NCBI RefSeq assembly: GCF_000429625.1
Contig: NZ_KE386927.1
Location: 485,160-549,159 of the forward strand
DNA from: Azospirillum halopraeferens DSM 3675
GTDB lineage: Bacteria; Pseudomonadota; Alphaproteobacteria; Azospirillales; Azospirillaceae
Reading direction: 5' to 3'
DNA: 64,000 nt
The position numbers and the translations under genes are program-made. The notes beneath the pieces were generated by a model, which saw only the letters and a program-made list of their open reading frames with translations, did no database searches and had not been told where the DNA came from. Each line of letters begins with the position of its first letter. The stretch's first letter is position 1. Shown one piece after another: positions 36,066-44,756 of this stretch.

Positions 36066-36623
36066 ATGCTGACCGAAATCGCACCTCCGGCCTTCGACGT
36101 GGACATCGACCTTGTCTACGCCGGCACCGCCAACCTGACCGGGCGGCCGGTCTACCGCCGCCCCGTCTGCCTGCTGCACCCCGATGCCGCCGCCTGCCTG
36201 GCCCGCGCCGCCGCTCTGGCGCGCGGGCTGGGCCTGCGGCTGCGGGTGTACGATGCCTTCCGCCCGGTCGAGGCGCAATGGACGCTGTGGCATGCCTTCC
36301 CCGACCCGATGTACGTCGCGGATCCCCGCGTCGGCTCGGTCCACACCCGCGCCGTCGCCGTCGACCTGACGCTGGCCGACGCCGCCGGCCGGCCGCTGGA
36401 CATGGGCACCGCCTTCGACGCGATGACCGAGCGGTCCCACCACGGCCGCACCGACCTGGACCCCGCGGCCCGGCGCAACCGGGCCCTGCTGCTGGGCGTC
36501 ATGACCGCCGCGGGCTGGCAGCACTATCCTTACGAGTGGTGGCACTATCAGCTTCCCGACGCCGGGCGCTACCCGCTGTTGACCGACGGGGCGGCCGGGT
36601 CGCGGATGATGGGCCCCGGATGA
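36066..36623 (+). CDS. D-alanyl-D-alanine dipeptidase (VanX/DdpX type)
   Basis: This 185-residue zinc dipeptidase of family M15D carries the full ligand set: His 93 and Asp 100 in GSVHTRAVAVDLTL, catalytic Glu 157 and His 160 in EWWHYQLP, with Arg 66 in YDAFRPVEA. It would cleave free D-Ala-D-Ala. In Gram-negative bacteria such enzymes salvage wall precursors and are not a sign of vancomycin resistance; no vanH or vanA relatives lie nearby. No signal peptide is seen, so a cytoplasmic location is likely. A stem-loop follows the stop. Confidence 0.93.
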   Translation: MLTEIAPPAFDVDIDLVYAGTANLTGRPVYRRPVCLLHPDAAACLARAAALARGLGLRLRVYDAFRPVEAQWTLWHAFPDPMYVADPRVGSVHTRAVAVDLTLADAAGRPLDMGTAFDAMTERSHHGRTDLDPAARRNRALLLGVMTAAGWQHYPYEWWHYQLPDAGRYPLLTDGAAGSRMMGPG

Positions 36624-36626
36624 GGG

Positions 36627-36645
36627 GGTGACGGCAAGCGTCACC
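36627..36645 (+). terminator. Hairpin after the VanX-type gene
   Basis: GGTGACG (36627-36633), a GCAAG loop and CGTCACC (36639-36645) form a perfect 7-bp stem that can extend by further pairs. It starts 3 bases after the stop. It has no T-run, so it is a weak or factor-assisted terminator. Confidence 0.5.
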
Positions 36646-36796
36646 TCCGGGACACACCTGACTGTTGCCGATTCGCACCGGAGCGGAACGGAAGCGTCGG
36701 CGTTACGGTTCGTCGCTTGTTCGCCACCCGCGGGTCGTGCGACATCCGGGCGAGAAGGCCGGTGCTGCGCGCCGGCCACCGGAGTCGTCTGTCCAG

Positions 36797-37885
36797 ATGC
36801 CGTTCCGTAGCACCGCTCTCCTGCTGCTCGCATCCGCCTGGGCCGTGCTCGCCGCGCCCGTTGCGCCGCGCGCGGCGGATCCGGACGCTGCGGTCGTGTT
36901 CGCCTACAACCGCTTCGGCGAGGACCCGACGCCGGCCAGCAGCATCCGCCTCGACCAGTTCGAGGCGCACCTGGACGAGTTGACCTCGGACGACTATACG
37001 GTGCTGCCGCTGCCGGCCATCGTCGAGGCGCTGCGCGCCGGCCGGCCGCTGCCGGACCGTGCCGTGGCCATCACCATCGACGACGCCAGCCGCTCGTTCC
37101 TGACCGAGGCATGGCCGCGGCTGCGCCAGGCCGGCCTGCCCTTCACCCTGTTCGTCGCCACCGACCCCGTCGACCGCCGCGCCGCCACCCACATGACCTG
37201 GGATGAGCTGCGCCGGCTGGCCGGGCAGCCGGGCGTCACCATCGGCGCCCTGGGGGCCACGGCGATGCCGCTGGTCGACCGCCCCGCCGACCAGGTGCGC
37301 GCCGAGTTGCGCCGCATGGCCGGGCGCCTGCGCGCCGAACTGGGCGTGCGGCCGACCCTGTTCGCCTATCCGCAGGGGGAATATTCCACGGCGGTCCGGG
37401 CGCTGGTGGCGGAGGAGCTGGAGGTGGCCGCCGCCTTCGGCCTGCAATCCGGCGTGGTGTACGGCGGTGCCGACCGGCAGGCCCTTCCCCGCTTCGTGAT
37501 GACCGAGGCGTTCGGCAGCGTCGAGCGGTTCCGCCTGGCTGCCAACGCCCTGCCCCTGCCGGTGATGGACATGACGCCGGAGGATCCGGTGCTGACCGTC
37601 AACCCGCCGCTGCCGGGGTTCACCGTGGCCGCCGACGTGGGCGACCTGTCGCAACTCGCCTGCTTCGCGTCGGGCCAGGGGCGGGCGACGCTGGAGCGCG
37701 TCGCCGACGACCGCATCGAGGTGCGTGTGGCCGAACCGTTCGCACCCGGCCGTGCCCGCCTGAACTGCACTCTGCCCACCGCCGACGGACGCTGGCGCTG
37801 GTTCGGCATGCAGTTCGTGGTGCCCGAGCCGCCGGACCCCGATCCGGAGGCCGATCCGGAGACCGGGCAGCCGGCCAACCCCTGA
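36797..37885 (+). CDS. Exported polysaccharide-deacetylase-like protein lacking zinc histidines
   Basis: This 362-residue protein has a signal peptide (MPFRSTALLLLASAWAVLAA, cut near APRAA) and a NodB-like domain. Motif 1 is present as VAITIDDASRSF, and the YPxG motif as LFAYPQGEYST. The HxxxH element that binds zinc should fall in VTIGALGATAMPLVD, and there both histidines are missing. It may be inactive or use another site. The C-terminal 110 residues form an extra domain (GFTVAADVGDLSQLACFASG) seen in related envelope proteins. The ATG at 36797 fits the signal peptide. Confidence 0.83.
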   Translation: MPFRSTALLLLASAWAVLAAPVAPRAADPDAAVVFAYNRFGEDPTPASSIRLDQFEAHLDELTSDDYTVLPLPAIVEALRAGRPLPDRAVAITIDDASRSFLTEAWPRLRQAGLPFTLFVATDPVDRRAATHMTWDELRRLAGQPGVTIGALGATAMPLVDRPADQVRAELRRMAGRLRAELGVRPTLFAYPQGEYSTAVRALVAEELEVAAAFGLQSGVVYGGADRQALPRFVMTEAFGSVERFRLAANALPLPVMDMTPEDPVLTVNPPLPGFTVAADVGDLSQLACFASGQGRATLERVADDRIEVRVAEPFAPGRARLNCTLPTADGRWRWFGMQFVVPEPPDPDPEADPETGQPANP

Positions 37886-37891
37886 CCGTCG

Positions 37892-37946
37892 CGGCCGTCA
37901 GCGGACGGCCGGTCCTTGCATTCCGCGCCGTCAGCGGACGGCGCGG
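37892..37946. terminator. Twin hairpins between convergent genes
   Basis: Two stem-loops share the identical 16-base core GCCGTCAGCGGACGGC. The first has stem 37892-37898/37905-37911, and the second has a 9-bp stem 37923-37931/37938-37946. They lie 33 bases apart at the meeting point of the deacetylase-like gene and the Nfu gene; the second runs over the Nfu stop. They may end transcription from both sides. Confidence 0.6.
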
Positions 37947-38482
37947 ACCTCCTGCACTTCGGGGATGTAGTGGCGCAGCATGTTCTCGATCCCGACCTTC
38001 AGCGTCGCGGTCGAGCTGGGGCAGCCGGCGCAGCTTCCCTTCATGTTCAGGTAGACGATGCCGCGCTCGAAGCCGTGGAAGGTGATGTCGCCGCCGTCCT
38101 GGGCCACCGCCGGGCGCACCCGGGTGTCCAGCAGCTCCTTGATCTGGGCGACGATCTCGTCATCCTCCTCGTCGGCGCCGGCGTCATCCGCCTCGCCCGT
38201 CAGGACGGGACGGCCGGCGGTGAAGTGCTCCATGATGACGCCGAGGATCGACGGCTTCAGCAGGTACCAGTCGCGCCCCTCGCCCTTGGTGATGGTGATG
38301 AAGTCGGCGCCCAGGAAGACGCCCTCCACCCCCTCGATCCCGAACAGCCGTTCGGCCAGAGGCGAGCGGCCCGTTGCGGCCGCGGCCGCGGGGAAATCGG
38401 CGGTGCCGTGTCCGAGCACCTCACGCCCCGGCAGGAACTTGAGGGTGGCCGGATTGGGGGTCTGCTCGGTCTGAATGAACAT
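37931..38482 (-). CDS. Nfu-type iron-sulfur cluster carrier
   Basis: This 183-residue protein has an N-terminal Nfu_N domain (MFIQTEQTPNPATLKFLPGR) and a C-terminal NifU-like domain with the cluster-binding CxxC in MKGSCAGCPSSTATLKVGIE. It is close in form to mitochondrial NFU1 and delivers [4Fe-4S] clusters to enzymes such as lipoate synthase. The acidic linker (DDAGADEEDDEI) is typical of this type. It is divergent from the cyclase gene. Confidence 0.95.
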   Translation of the reverse strand: MFIQTEQTPNPATLKFLPGREVLGHGTADFPAAAAATGRSPLAERLFGIEGVEGVFLGADFITITKGEGRDWYLLKPSILGVIMEHFTAGRPVLTGEADDAGADEEDDEIVAQIKELLDTRVRPAVAQDGGDITFHGFERGIVYLNMKGSCAGCPSSTATLKVGIENMLRHYIPEVQEVRAVR

Positions 38483-38564
38483 GGCCTTGGGTCCTTATCG
38501 CAAGGCGCCGAAGATCACTGGCGGCGCTCCGGAAACTTGGGCAGAATCGAGGGGAAGATCAAGC

Positions 38565-39842
38565 GTGGGATCCATGGGGGCAGTGTCGTCACATATGGGG
38601 CCGGTGGATCCGGACGCCTTCGGGGCGGGCACCACGGCGGCGGCGTGCGACGGCAAGGGCCCGGCGATCGTCCACTGGTTGCTGACCGAAGGGCGCGGGC
38701 ACGCGGACATTCCGGCGTTCCTCGACGCGCTCTGCCGGCGGCTCAACGATGCCGGCGTGCCGCTGGGGCGCTGTTCTCTGTCGCTGAACCTGTTGCACCC
38801 GCAGATCCGCGCCATGAGCTATTACTGGCGCGGCACCGGCGCGGTGGAGGCGATCGAGCGGGCACACGGCGTGGAAACCTCCGCCGACTACCTCGCCAGC
38901 CCCGTCGCCGCCATCATGGACCAGGGCGCCGAGGCGATGCGCTTCCGGCTGGAACGGCTGACCCCGCCCTGGCCCTATCCGGTGCTGGGGGAACTCAGGG
39001 ATCAGGGCCTGACCGATTACGCGGCGATGGCCATGCGCTTCTCCGACGGGCGGCTCAACGTCGCGACCTTCGCCACCGGCCGGCCGGGCGGTTTCTCCAC
39101 CGCCGACCTGGAGTTGATCGACGGCATGCTGCCGGCCTTCGCGGCGGTGCTGGAACTGAAGGCGCTGCACCGCCTGTCCACCACCGTGCTCGACACCTAC
39201 GTCGGGCGGCGCACCGGGGCGCGCATCCTGTCGGGGGACATCCGCCGCGGCACCGGGGCGGCCCTGCGCGCCGTGCTGTGGCAGTGCGATCTGCGCGGGT
39301 TCACGGCGCTGGCCGACCGGCTGCCGCGCGAGGAGCTGATCGCCCTGCTGAACGGCTATTTCGAGGTGATGGGCGGGGCGGTGGAGGACAGCGACGGCGA
39401 GATCCTGAAGTTCATCGGCGACGCGCTGCTGGCGGTCTTCCCGCTGCCCGACGGCGCAGCCGGGGCGGACGCCGACCGGCTGGCGTGCGGGCGGGCGCTG
39501 GACGCCGCCGAGGCGGCGCTGGAGGGCATGCGGCGTCTCAACGCCGAGCGCGCCGCCTGGGGCCAGCCGACGCTGCGCTGCGGCATTGCCCTGCACCTGG
39601 GAGACGTGATGTACGGCAACATCGGGTCGCCGAACCGGCTGGACTTCACCGTCATCGGCCCGGCGGTCAACCTGGTCAGCCGGATCGAAAGCCTGTGCAA
39701 GCGCCTGGACCGGCCGCTGCTCGCGTCCGCCGCCGTCGCCGCCGGCTGCGACGACCGTCTGCGGTCGCTGGGCTGGCACCCCGTGCGCGGCCTGGCCGAA
39801 CCGGTGGAGGTCTACGGCCTCGCCGCGGAGCCGGTGCCGTGA
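38565..39842 (+). CDS. Class III adenylate/guanylate cyclase with N-terminal sensory region
   Basis: This protein of about 425 residues has an N-terminal region of about 220 residues resembling a GAF-like sensor, then a class III cyclase domain. Metal-binding Asp residues are in QCDLRGFTALADRLP and KFIGDALLAVF. The adenine-selecting Lys is in GEILKFIGD and the Thr in LDFTVIGPAVN, and the transition-state Asn/Arg are in NLVSRIES. These favour ATP, so cAMP is likely. The GTG at 38565 has GAGGGG ten bases upstream; the ATG at 38574 is an alternative. The stop overlaps the next start (GTGA). Confidence 0.88.
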   Translation: MGSMGAVSSHMGPVDPDAFGAGTTAAACDGKGPAIVHWLLTEGRGHADIPAFLDALCRRLNDAGVPLGRCSLSLNLLHPQIRAMSYYWRGTGAVEAIERAHGVETSADYLASPVAAIMDQGAEAMRFRLERLTPPWPYPVLGELRDQGLTDYAAMAMRFSDGRLNVATFATGRPGGFSTADLELIDGMLPAFAAVLELKALHRLSTTVLDTYVGRRTGARILSGDIRRGTGAALRAVLWQCDLRGFTALADRLPREELIALLNGYFEVMGGAVEDSDGEILKFIGDALLAVFPLPDGAAGADADRLACGRALDAAEAALEGMRRLNAERAAWGQPTLRCGIALHLGDVMYGNIGSPNRLDFTVIGPAVNLVSRIESLCKRLDRPLLASAAVAAGCDDRLRSLGWHPVRGLAEPVEVYGLAAEPVP

Positions 39843-41281
39843 GCGCACGCACCCGCTTCGGCCTTCCCCTGGCGGCCTTCTGCGCCGGCTGGGGGCTGAT
39901 GATGCTGGAGATCCTGGGCGGCCGGCTGATGGCGCCCCTCTACGGCTACTCGGTCTACCAATGGGGCGCGATCATCGGGGTGGTGCTCGCCTTCATGGCC
40001 GCCGGCTACTGGAAGGGCGGGGCGGTGGGCGACACCGCGGCGGCGGTGCCCTTCCTGCGCGCCGCTCTGGCGGCCAGCGCCGTCTGGGCCGCCGCCACGC
40101 CCCGGGTCGGCCCGGCGCTGCTGACGGGAACGTCGGCCGGCATGGGGCCGGAGGCGGGGTCGGTGGTCGGTGCGGTCCTGCTGCTGGGACTCCCCTCCTT
40201 CGCGCTGGCCACCGTGTCGCCCATCGGCGCCGGCCTGTCGGGAACCGGCGGTGTCGCGGCGCGGGCCGGCCGGATCTACGCCGTCAGCACGCTGGGCAGC
40301 ATCGGCGGCACCTTCTTCGCCGCGTTCTACGCCATCCCCGCCATCGGCGTGTCGGCCGGCTATGCGGTCGCCGCCGCGGTGCTGGCGCTGGGCTGCGCCG
40401 CCGTGCCCGGCGGCCTGCGGGCGGGAGCGGCGGTGGCGGTCGTGGCCGCCGCGGCGTGGATCGCCGAGCCCGCCCGGGGCCGTGACGTCGCCGTCTACCG
40501 GGAAACCCCCCACAACACGATCTATGTGCGCGAGGACGCCGACGAGGTGCGCCTGCACCTCAACGTGCTGTGGGCCGTGCAGTCGCGCCTGCGCCGCGAC
40601 GGCGGCCCCACCGGCAGCTATTACGACCTGTTCACCGCCGGTCCGGCGCTGGCCGACGGGCGCCGTGTCCTGGTGCTCGGCCTGGCCGGCGGGGTGGCCG
40701 CCACGCAGATCGCCGCCGCCTGGCCGGACGCCGCGGTGGTGGGGGTGGAACTGGACCCCGCGGTGGTCGAGGTGGCGCGCGACCATTTCGCCCTGGACGG
40801 GGTGGAGGTGGTGGTGGGCGATGCCCGGCGTTACGTGGACCGCTCGTCCGCCCTGTACGACGTGATCATCGTCGACCTGTACGCCACCGCCATCATCCCC
40901 TTCTTCACGGCGACGCGGGAGTTCTTCGCGGCGGTGGAGCGGCGGCTCGCCCCCGGCGGGGTGGTGATGATGAACGTGGCCGCGCCGGCCGACCGCGACG
41001 CGCTGGTGGGGCCGCTGGCCGCCACCATGGCGGCGGTGTTTCCCGCCGTCTTCACCGCCGATGCGGGGCGCGGCAACCATCTGGTGATCGCGACCAAGGA
41101 CGACCGTACGCCGGCCGCCGTACGTGTACGCCTGGAGGCCGCGCCGCCGGCGGCCCTGTACGCCGCGCGCCGCCTCGCCGACACCCTCGACGCCGCCGAC
41201 CCGGCCGGCCACCCGGTCCTCACCGACGACCGCAGCGACATCGACCTGCGCAGCCTGCGGGCCCTGTACGGCAGCCGCTGA
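39839..41281 (+). CDS. Membrane protein with spermidine-synthase-like domain
   Basis: This 480-residue protein has seven or so membrane segments in its first 225 residues and then a Rossmann methyltransferase/SpeE-like domain: VLVLGLAGGVAATQI (nucleotide loop), VGVELDPAVVEVARDHF, and VIIVDLYATAIIPFF with the Asp of the catalytic loop. Fused membrane spermidine-synthase-like proteins are widespread, and most have no known product. The polyamine-binding residues of true SpeE are not clearly present. The GTG start overlaps the cyclase stop by 4 bases, so the two are translationally linked. Confidence 0.85.
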   Translation: MSARTRFGLPLAAFCAGWGLMMLEILGGRLMAPLYGYSVYQWGAIIGVVLAFMAAGYWKGGAVGDTAAAVPFLRAALAASAVWAAATPRVGPALLTGTSAGMGPEAGSVVGAVLLLGLPSFALATVSPIGAGLSGTGGVAARAGRIYAVSTLGSIGGTFFAAFYAIPAIGVSAGYAVAAAVLALGCAAVPGGLRAGAAVAVVAAAAWIAEPARGRDVAVYRETPHNTIYVREDADEVRLHLNVLWAVQSRLRRDGGPTGSYYDLFTAGPALADGRRVLVLGLAGGVAATQIAAAWPDAAVVGVELDPAVVEVARDHFALDGVEVVVGDARRYVDRSSALYDVIIVDLYATAIIPFFTATREFFAAVERRLAPGGVVMMNVAAPADRDALVGPLAATMAAVFPAVFTADAGRGNHLVIATKDDRTPAAVRVRLEAAPPAALYAARRLADTLDAADPAGHPVLTDDRSDIDLRSLRALYGSR

Positions 41282-41300
41282 CGGCTGTTCCGGGGTCCGG

Positions 41301-41822
41301 TCAGGTGATGGCGTCGAGCTGGGCGTCCGACAGGCCACCGGGGACGACGGTCAGGGGGATGCCCAGCCGGGCGATGCCGCGGCTGGTGAAGTAGGAGATC
41401 AGCGGACCCGGCCCTTCCGGACCGACACCGGCGCCCAGCACCAGGATGGAGATGCCCGGCTCCTCCTGCATCAGGGCCAGCAGCTCGTCGCGGCGGTCGC
41501 CCTCGCGGATGTAGAGAACGGGCAGCGTGCCGGTGATGGCGACGACGTCGCGCGCCAGCTTCTGGAGCTTCTGTTCCGCTTCGGTGCGCTGCTCCTCGCG
41601 CATCAGGTTCTCCACCGCCAGCCAGTGCTGCATCTCCCCCGGCTCGATGACGTACAGCAGGGCGACGCGGCCGGCGGACTTCTTCGCGCGCAGGCAGGCG
41701 TAGCGCAACGCCACCTTCAGTTCCGGGCTTTCGTCCACCACGACCAGGAAGATGCGCTGCGCAGCCGGCTGCCCGGCGTCGGGGCCGGGACCAGGTGCGT
41801 CGGGGGCGGTCGGTTCGCTCAT
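41301..41822 (-). CDS. Universal stress protein (UspA family)
   Basis: This 173-residue protein has the Usp fold: RIFLVVVDESPELKVALRYA at the start of the domain and ILVLGAGVGPEGPGPLISYF near the nucleotide site. It ends with IPLTVVPGGLSD. The first 24 residues are Pro-rich and extra. The ATG at 41822 has AAAGG about seven bases upstream; the ATG at 41825 shares a base with the preceding stop. It is the last gene of a conserved operon with TIGR02186 and TauE, so its job is probably tied to that transport system. Confidence 0.9.
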   Translation of the reverse strand: MSEPTAPDAPGPGPDAGQPAAQRIFLVVVDESPELKVALRYACLRAKKSAGRVALLYVIEPGEMQHWLAVENLMREEQRTEAEQKLQKLARDVVAITGTLPVLYIREGDRRDELLALMQEEPGISILVLGAGVGPEGPGPLISYFTSRGIARLGIPLTVVPGGLSDAQLDAIT

Positions 41823-41824
41823 CA

Positions 41825-42607
41825 TCACACCTTTCGGAAGAAGGCGCCGGCAAGCCAGCCGGCGGCAACCGCGCCGATCACCGCAACGACCCCGTACAGC
41901 ACGGGCTGGCCGCGGGCGAAGTCGTAGACCTCGGCGCTGAAACCCACCTTGGACACCACCAGCGGGGTGGTCTGGGCGTTGACCACCTCGCCGTCGCGGA
42001 TCAGGAACACCTCTACATTGTAGAGACCCGTGGGGACATTGGCCGGGAAGTAGATGTTGGTGCGGAACAGCCGCTCGCCAAGGAAGTTCACCTGGCCCAT
42101 GGCGACGCCGTACAGCCCCTCGCGCTGCTTGTTGCGGATCAGAGCGGCGCGGAAGGCGACGAGATCGGCCGGCGCCAGGGGCGTCGCCGGCGTCAGGTCC
42201 AGGTTGGCGGCACCGATCTGATGGCGTTCCAGCACGGGGTCGCCGGCGAAATCCTCCAGCGGCCGGCTGGTCGCCACGGTGTAGAAGCTCGGCACCTGAT
42301 CGAACACGGCGCTGTCGCGGTTGACCCAGATGCCGGCGATGCGGCCCTTGCGGCGCACCGTGGCGCTGAGGCGCGGCCCGGTGACCACCACGGCCACGTC
42401 CCCCTCGCCGCCGGTGGTGCCGAACAGCACCACCTCGGTGCCGGTGAAGCCGGTGGTGATGGCGATCAGGTGGCTGGACAGGTCGGCGACGAGCTGCTGC
42501 GCCCGTGCCGTCACCGCGACCGCGACGGCGACCGCCAGCACCGCCCCCATCACGGCGATGCCGGCCACCGCACCGCGCCGCGCCGGCCGTCCGGCGGCAG
42601 CGCTCAC
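41825..42607 (-). CDS. TIGR02186 family membrane-anchored protein
   Basis: This 260-residue protein has a hydrophobic N-terminal segment (about 14-35), a beta-rich outside domain (QLVADLSSHLIAITTGFTGT, GRIAGIWVNRDSAVFDQVPS) and a C-terminal membrane anchor (VLYGVVAVIGAVAAGWLAGA). The family is named only by number, and its known context is the TauE/SafE operon. The GTG start overlaps the tauE-like stop (GTGA), and its stop touches the usp start. It may help a sulfur-compound exporter at the outer face of the membrane; that is inference. Confidence 0.88.
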   Translation of the reverse strand: MSAAAGRPARRGAVAGIAVMGAVLAVAVAVAVTARAQQLVADLSSHLIAITTGFTGTEVVLFGTTGGEGDVAVVVTGPRLSATVRRKGRIAGIWVNRDSAVFDQVPSFYTVATSRPLEDFAGDPVLERHQIGAANLDLTPATPLAPADLVAFRAALIRNKQREGLYGVAMGQVNFLGERLFRTNIYFPANVPTGLYNVEVFLIRDGEVVNAQTTPLVVSKVGFSAEVYDFARGQPVLYGVVAVIGAVAAGWLAGAFFRKV

Positions 42608-43524
42608 CGCGGCACCCCCGTGGCCACGGTGAAGAGATCGGCCGGTGGCACGACCAGGTCCCAGGCCAGCCGCGCGGCCACCGCCACCACCAGGAATCCG
42701 AGCAGCGCGCGCGCCTGCTCGCCGCGCAGGTAGCCGCCCGCCTTTGTGCCGACCTGCGCCCCGATCACGCCGCCGATCAGCAGCAGCAGGGCCAGCATGA
42801 CGTCCACCGTGTTGTTGGTGGCGGCGTGCAGCAGAGTGGCGATGGCGGTGGTGAAGATGATCTGGTACAGCGACGTGCCCGCCACCAGGGCCGTGGGCAT
42901 GTTCAGCAGATAGATCATGGCCGGCACCAGCAGGAAACCGCCGCCGATCCCCATGATGGCCACCAGCATGCCGCCGACGGCGCCGATGGCGGCGGGCAGC
43001 AGGGCCGAGATGTAGAGCTTGGAGCGGTGGAAGCGCATCTTCAGCGGCAGGCCGTGCAGCCATATGTGGTGGTGCAGCTTGCCGCGCCCCGCTGCGGGGG
43101 CGCGCCGGCGCAGCATGGCGCGCACGCTCTCGACCAGCATCAGCGAGCCGATGATGCCGAGGAAGAACACGTAGCTGAGCCCGATGGCCACGTCGATCTG
43201 GCCCAGGCGCTGCAGCACGCCGAAGATCCACACCCCGATCGAGGTGCCGACCAGGCCGCCGACCAGCATGACGGTGCCCAGCTTCACGTCGACGTTGCCG
43301 CGCCGCCAGTGGGCCAGCACCCCCGACACGCTGGCGGCCACGAGCTGGTTGGACTGGGTCCCCACCGCCACCGCCGGCGGCACGCCGATGAAGATCAGCA
43401 GCGGCGTCATCAGGAATCCGCCGCCCACCCCGAACATGCCGGACAGGAATCCGACCAGCCAGCCCATGATCAGCACGCCCAGGCTGTTGACCGACATTTC
43501 GGCGATCGGCAGGTAGACTTGCAT
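42604..43524 (-). CDS. Sulfite exporter TauE/SafE family permease
   Basis: This 306-residue membrane protein has about eight or nine membrane segments and two copies of the TSUP signature: GMFGVGGGFLMTPLLIFIGV in the first half and AIMGIGGGFLLVPAMIYLLN in the second. The central loop is His/Arg-rich (GRGKLHHHIWLHG). TSUP proteins carry sulfite, sulfoacetate or similar anions. It is first in a three-gene unit with TIGR02186 and Usp genes. The substrate is not readable. Confidence 0.92.
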   Translation of the reverse strand: MQVYLPIAEMSVNSLGVLIMGWLVGFLSGMFGVGGGFLMTPLLIFIGVPPAVAVGTQSNQLVAASVSGVLAHWRRGNVDVKLGTVMLVGGLVGTSIGVWIFGVLQRLGQIDVAIGLSYVFFLGIIGSLMLVESVRAMLRRRAPAAGRGKLHHHIWLHGLPLKMRFHRSKLYISALLPAAIGAVGGMLVAIMGIGGGFLLVPAMIYLLNMPTALVAGTSLYQIIFTTAIATLLHAATNNTVDVMLALLLLIGGVIGAQVGTKAGGYLRGEQARALLGFLVVAVAARLAWDLVVPPADLFTVATGVPR

Positions 43525-43591
43525 CGGGCGGGGTCCGGCGGGGGAGGGGGCGGCCGCAGCTTACCCCGGGGCACCCCGCCGGCCCAAGGGG

Positions 43592-44587
43592 CTACAGCAC
43601 GCCGCGGGCGCGCACCAGCTCGGCCAGAGACACGTCGGGGCGGGCGCCCACATGGGCGATGATCTCCGCCGCGGCCACCGCACCCAGGCGTCCGCACACC
43701 GCCGGCGCCAGGCCGCGGGTGTAGCCGTAGAGGAATCCTGCGGCGTAGAGGTCGCCGGCCCCGGTGGTGTCGACGACCCGCTCCACCGGCTCCGCCGCCA
43801 CCTCGACCACCGTGCCGCCGGCGACGACGACCGCCCCTTTCTCGCTGCGCGTCAGCGCCGCCACCTTGCCCAGACGCCGCACCGCCTCCAGCGAGTCCTC
43901 GAAGCGGTCGGTGCCGTAGAGCGCGCCGATCTCGTGCTCGTTGGCGAACAGCACGTCCACATGGTTCTCCACCAGGTCGCGGAACTCCGCGTGGTGGCGA
44001 TGGACGCAGAAGGAGTCCGACAGGGACAGGGACACCGCGCGGCCGGCCCCGTGGGCGATGGCGGCGGCCTTGCGGAAGGCTTCCTTGGCGCGGGGAGGAT
44101 CCCACAGATAGCCTTCCATGTAGGTCACCCGCGAGGCGGCGATGAGGTCCTCGTCGATGTCCTCCGGCCCCAGCTCCACGCAGGCGCCGAGATAGGTGTT
44201 CATGGAGCGCTGGGCGTCCGGGGTGACCAGGATCAGGCAGCGCGCGGTGGGGGCGCCGCCGTGCAGCGGGTCGGTGGCGAAATGGACGCCGGCGGCGCGG
44301 ATGTCGTGCCGGAAGACGGCGCCGAGCTGGTCGTTGCACACCTTGCCGATGTAGGCGCCGGCGCCGCCGAGCGACGCGAAGCCCGCCATGGTGTTGCCGG
44401 CCGAGCCGCCCGACACCTCGATGCCCGGCCCCATGCGGCCGTACAGCTCCTCCGCGCGCGCCGCGTCGATCAGGGTCATCGCACCCTTCTCGATGCCGTT
44501 GGCGGCGAGGAACGCGTCGTCGGCGTGGGCGATGACGTCGACGATGGCGTTGCCGATGCCGGTGACGTCGTAGGATGCGGCGGCCAT
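43592..44587 (-). CDS. Adenosine-kinase-like PfkB family sugar kinase
   Basis: This 331-residue kinase begins MAAASYDVTGIGNAIVDVIA and has GGSAGNTMAGFASLGGAGAY (PfkB motif 1) and VVDTTGAGDLYAAGFLYGYT, with the catalytic Asp in TTGAGD. It is closest in pattern to adenosine kinases of alphaproteobacteria, which recycle adenosine to AMP, though other nucleosides or sugars are possible. AGGAG lies six bases before the ATG at 44587. It stands alone between tauE and the EI24 gene. Confidence 0.9.
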   Translation of the reverse strand: MAAASYDVTGIGNAIVDVIAHADDAFLAANGIEKGAMTLIDAARAEELYGRMGPGIEVSGGSAGNTMAGFASLGGAGAYIGKVCNDQLGAVFRHDIRAAGVHFATDPLHGGAPTARCLILVTPDAQRSMNTYLGACVELGPEDIDEDLIAASRVTYMEGYLWDPPRAKEAFRKAAAIAHGAGRAVSLSLSDSFCVHRHHAEFRDLVENHVDVLFANEHEIGALYGTDRFEDSLEAVRRLGKVAALTRSEKGAVVVAGGTVVEVAAEPVERVVDTTGAGDLYAAGFLYGYTRGLAPAVCGRLGAVAAAEIIAHVGARPDVSLAELVRARGVL

Positions 44588-44756
44588 GAACACTCCTGAC
44601 TGTTGGGAAGACCGAGGGGGCGGGCGGGGGCGAGTATAGCGGCGGCGCTTCCGGCCACAAGCGCGGCGGGGCGGCCGCCGGCCGCCGTTCTTGCCGCGGC
44701 ACGGTGTCGCGGATAGAACCGGGCGGGTCCATCCGGTCCGAAGGGGAGCCGTCCGC

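Noticed and set aside
36066..36623. VanX-type gene as a vancomycin-resistance marker
   Set aside because: No vanH, vanA or vanRS relatives are near, and such dipeptidases are ordinary in Gram-negative bacteria.
37916..41281. Open frame that would join 1121 codons into the membrane protein
   Set aside because: Only the part from the GTG at 39839 resembles a protein family. The rest is antisense to Nfu or out of frame with the cyclase.
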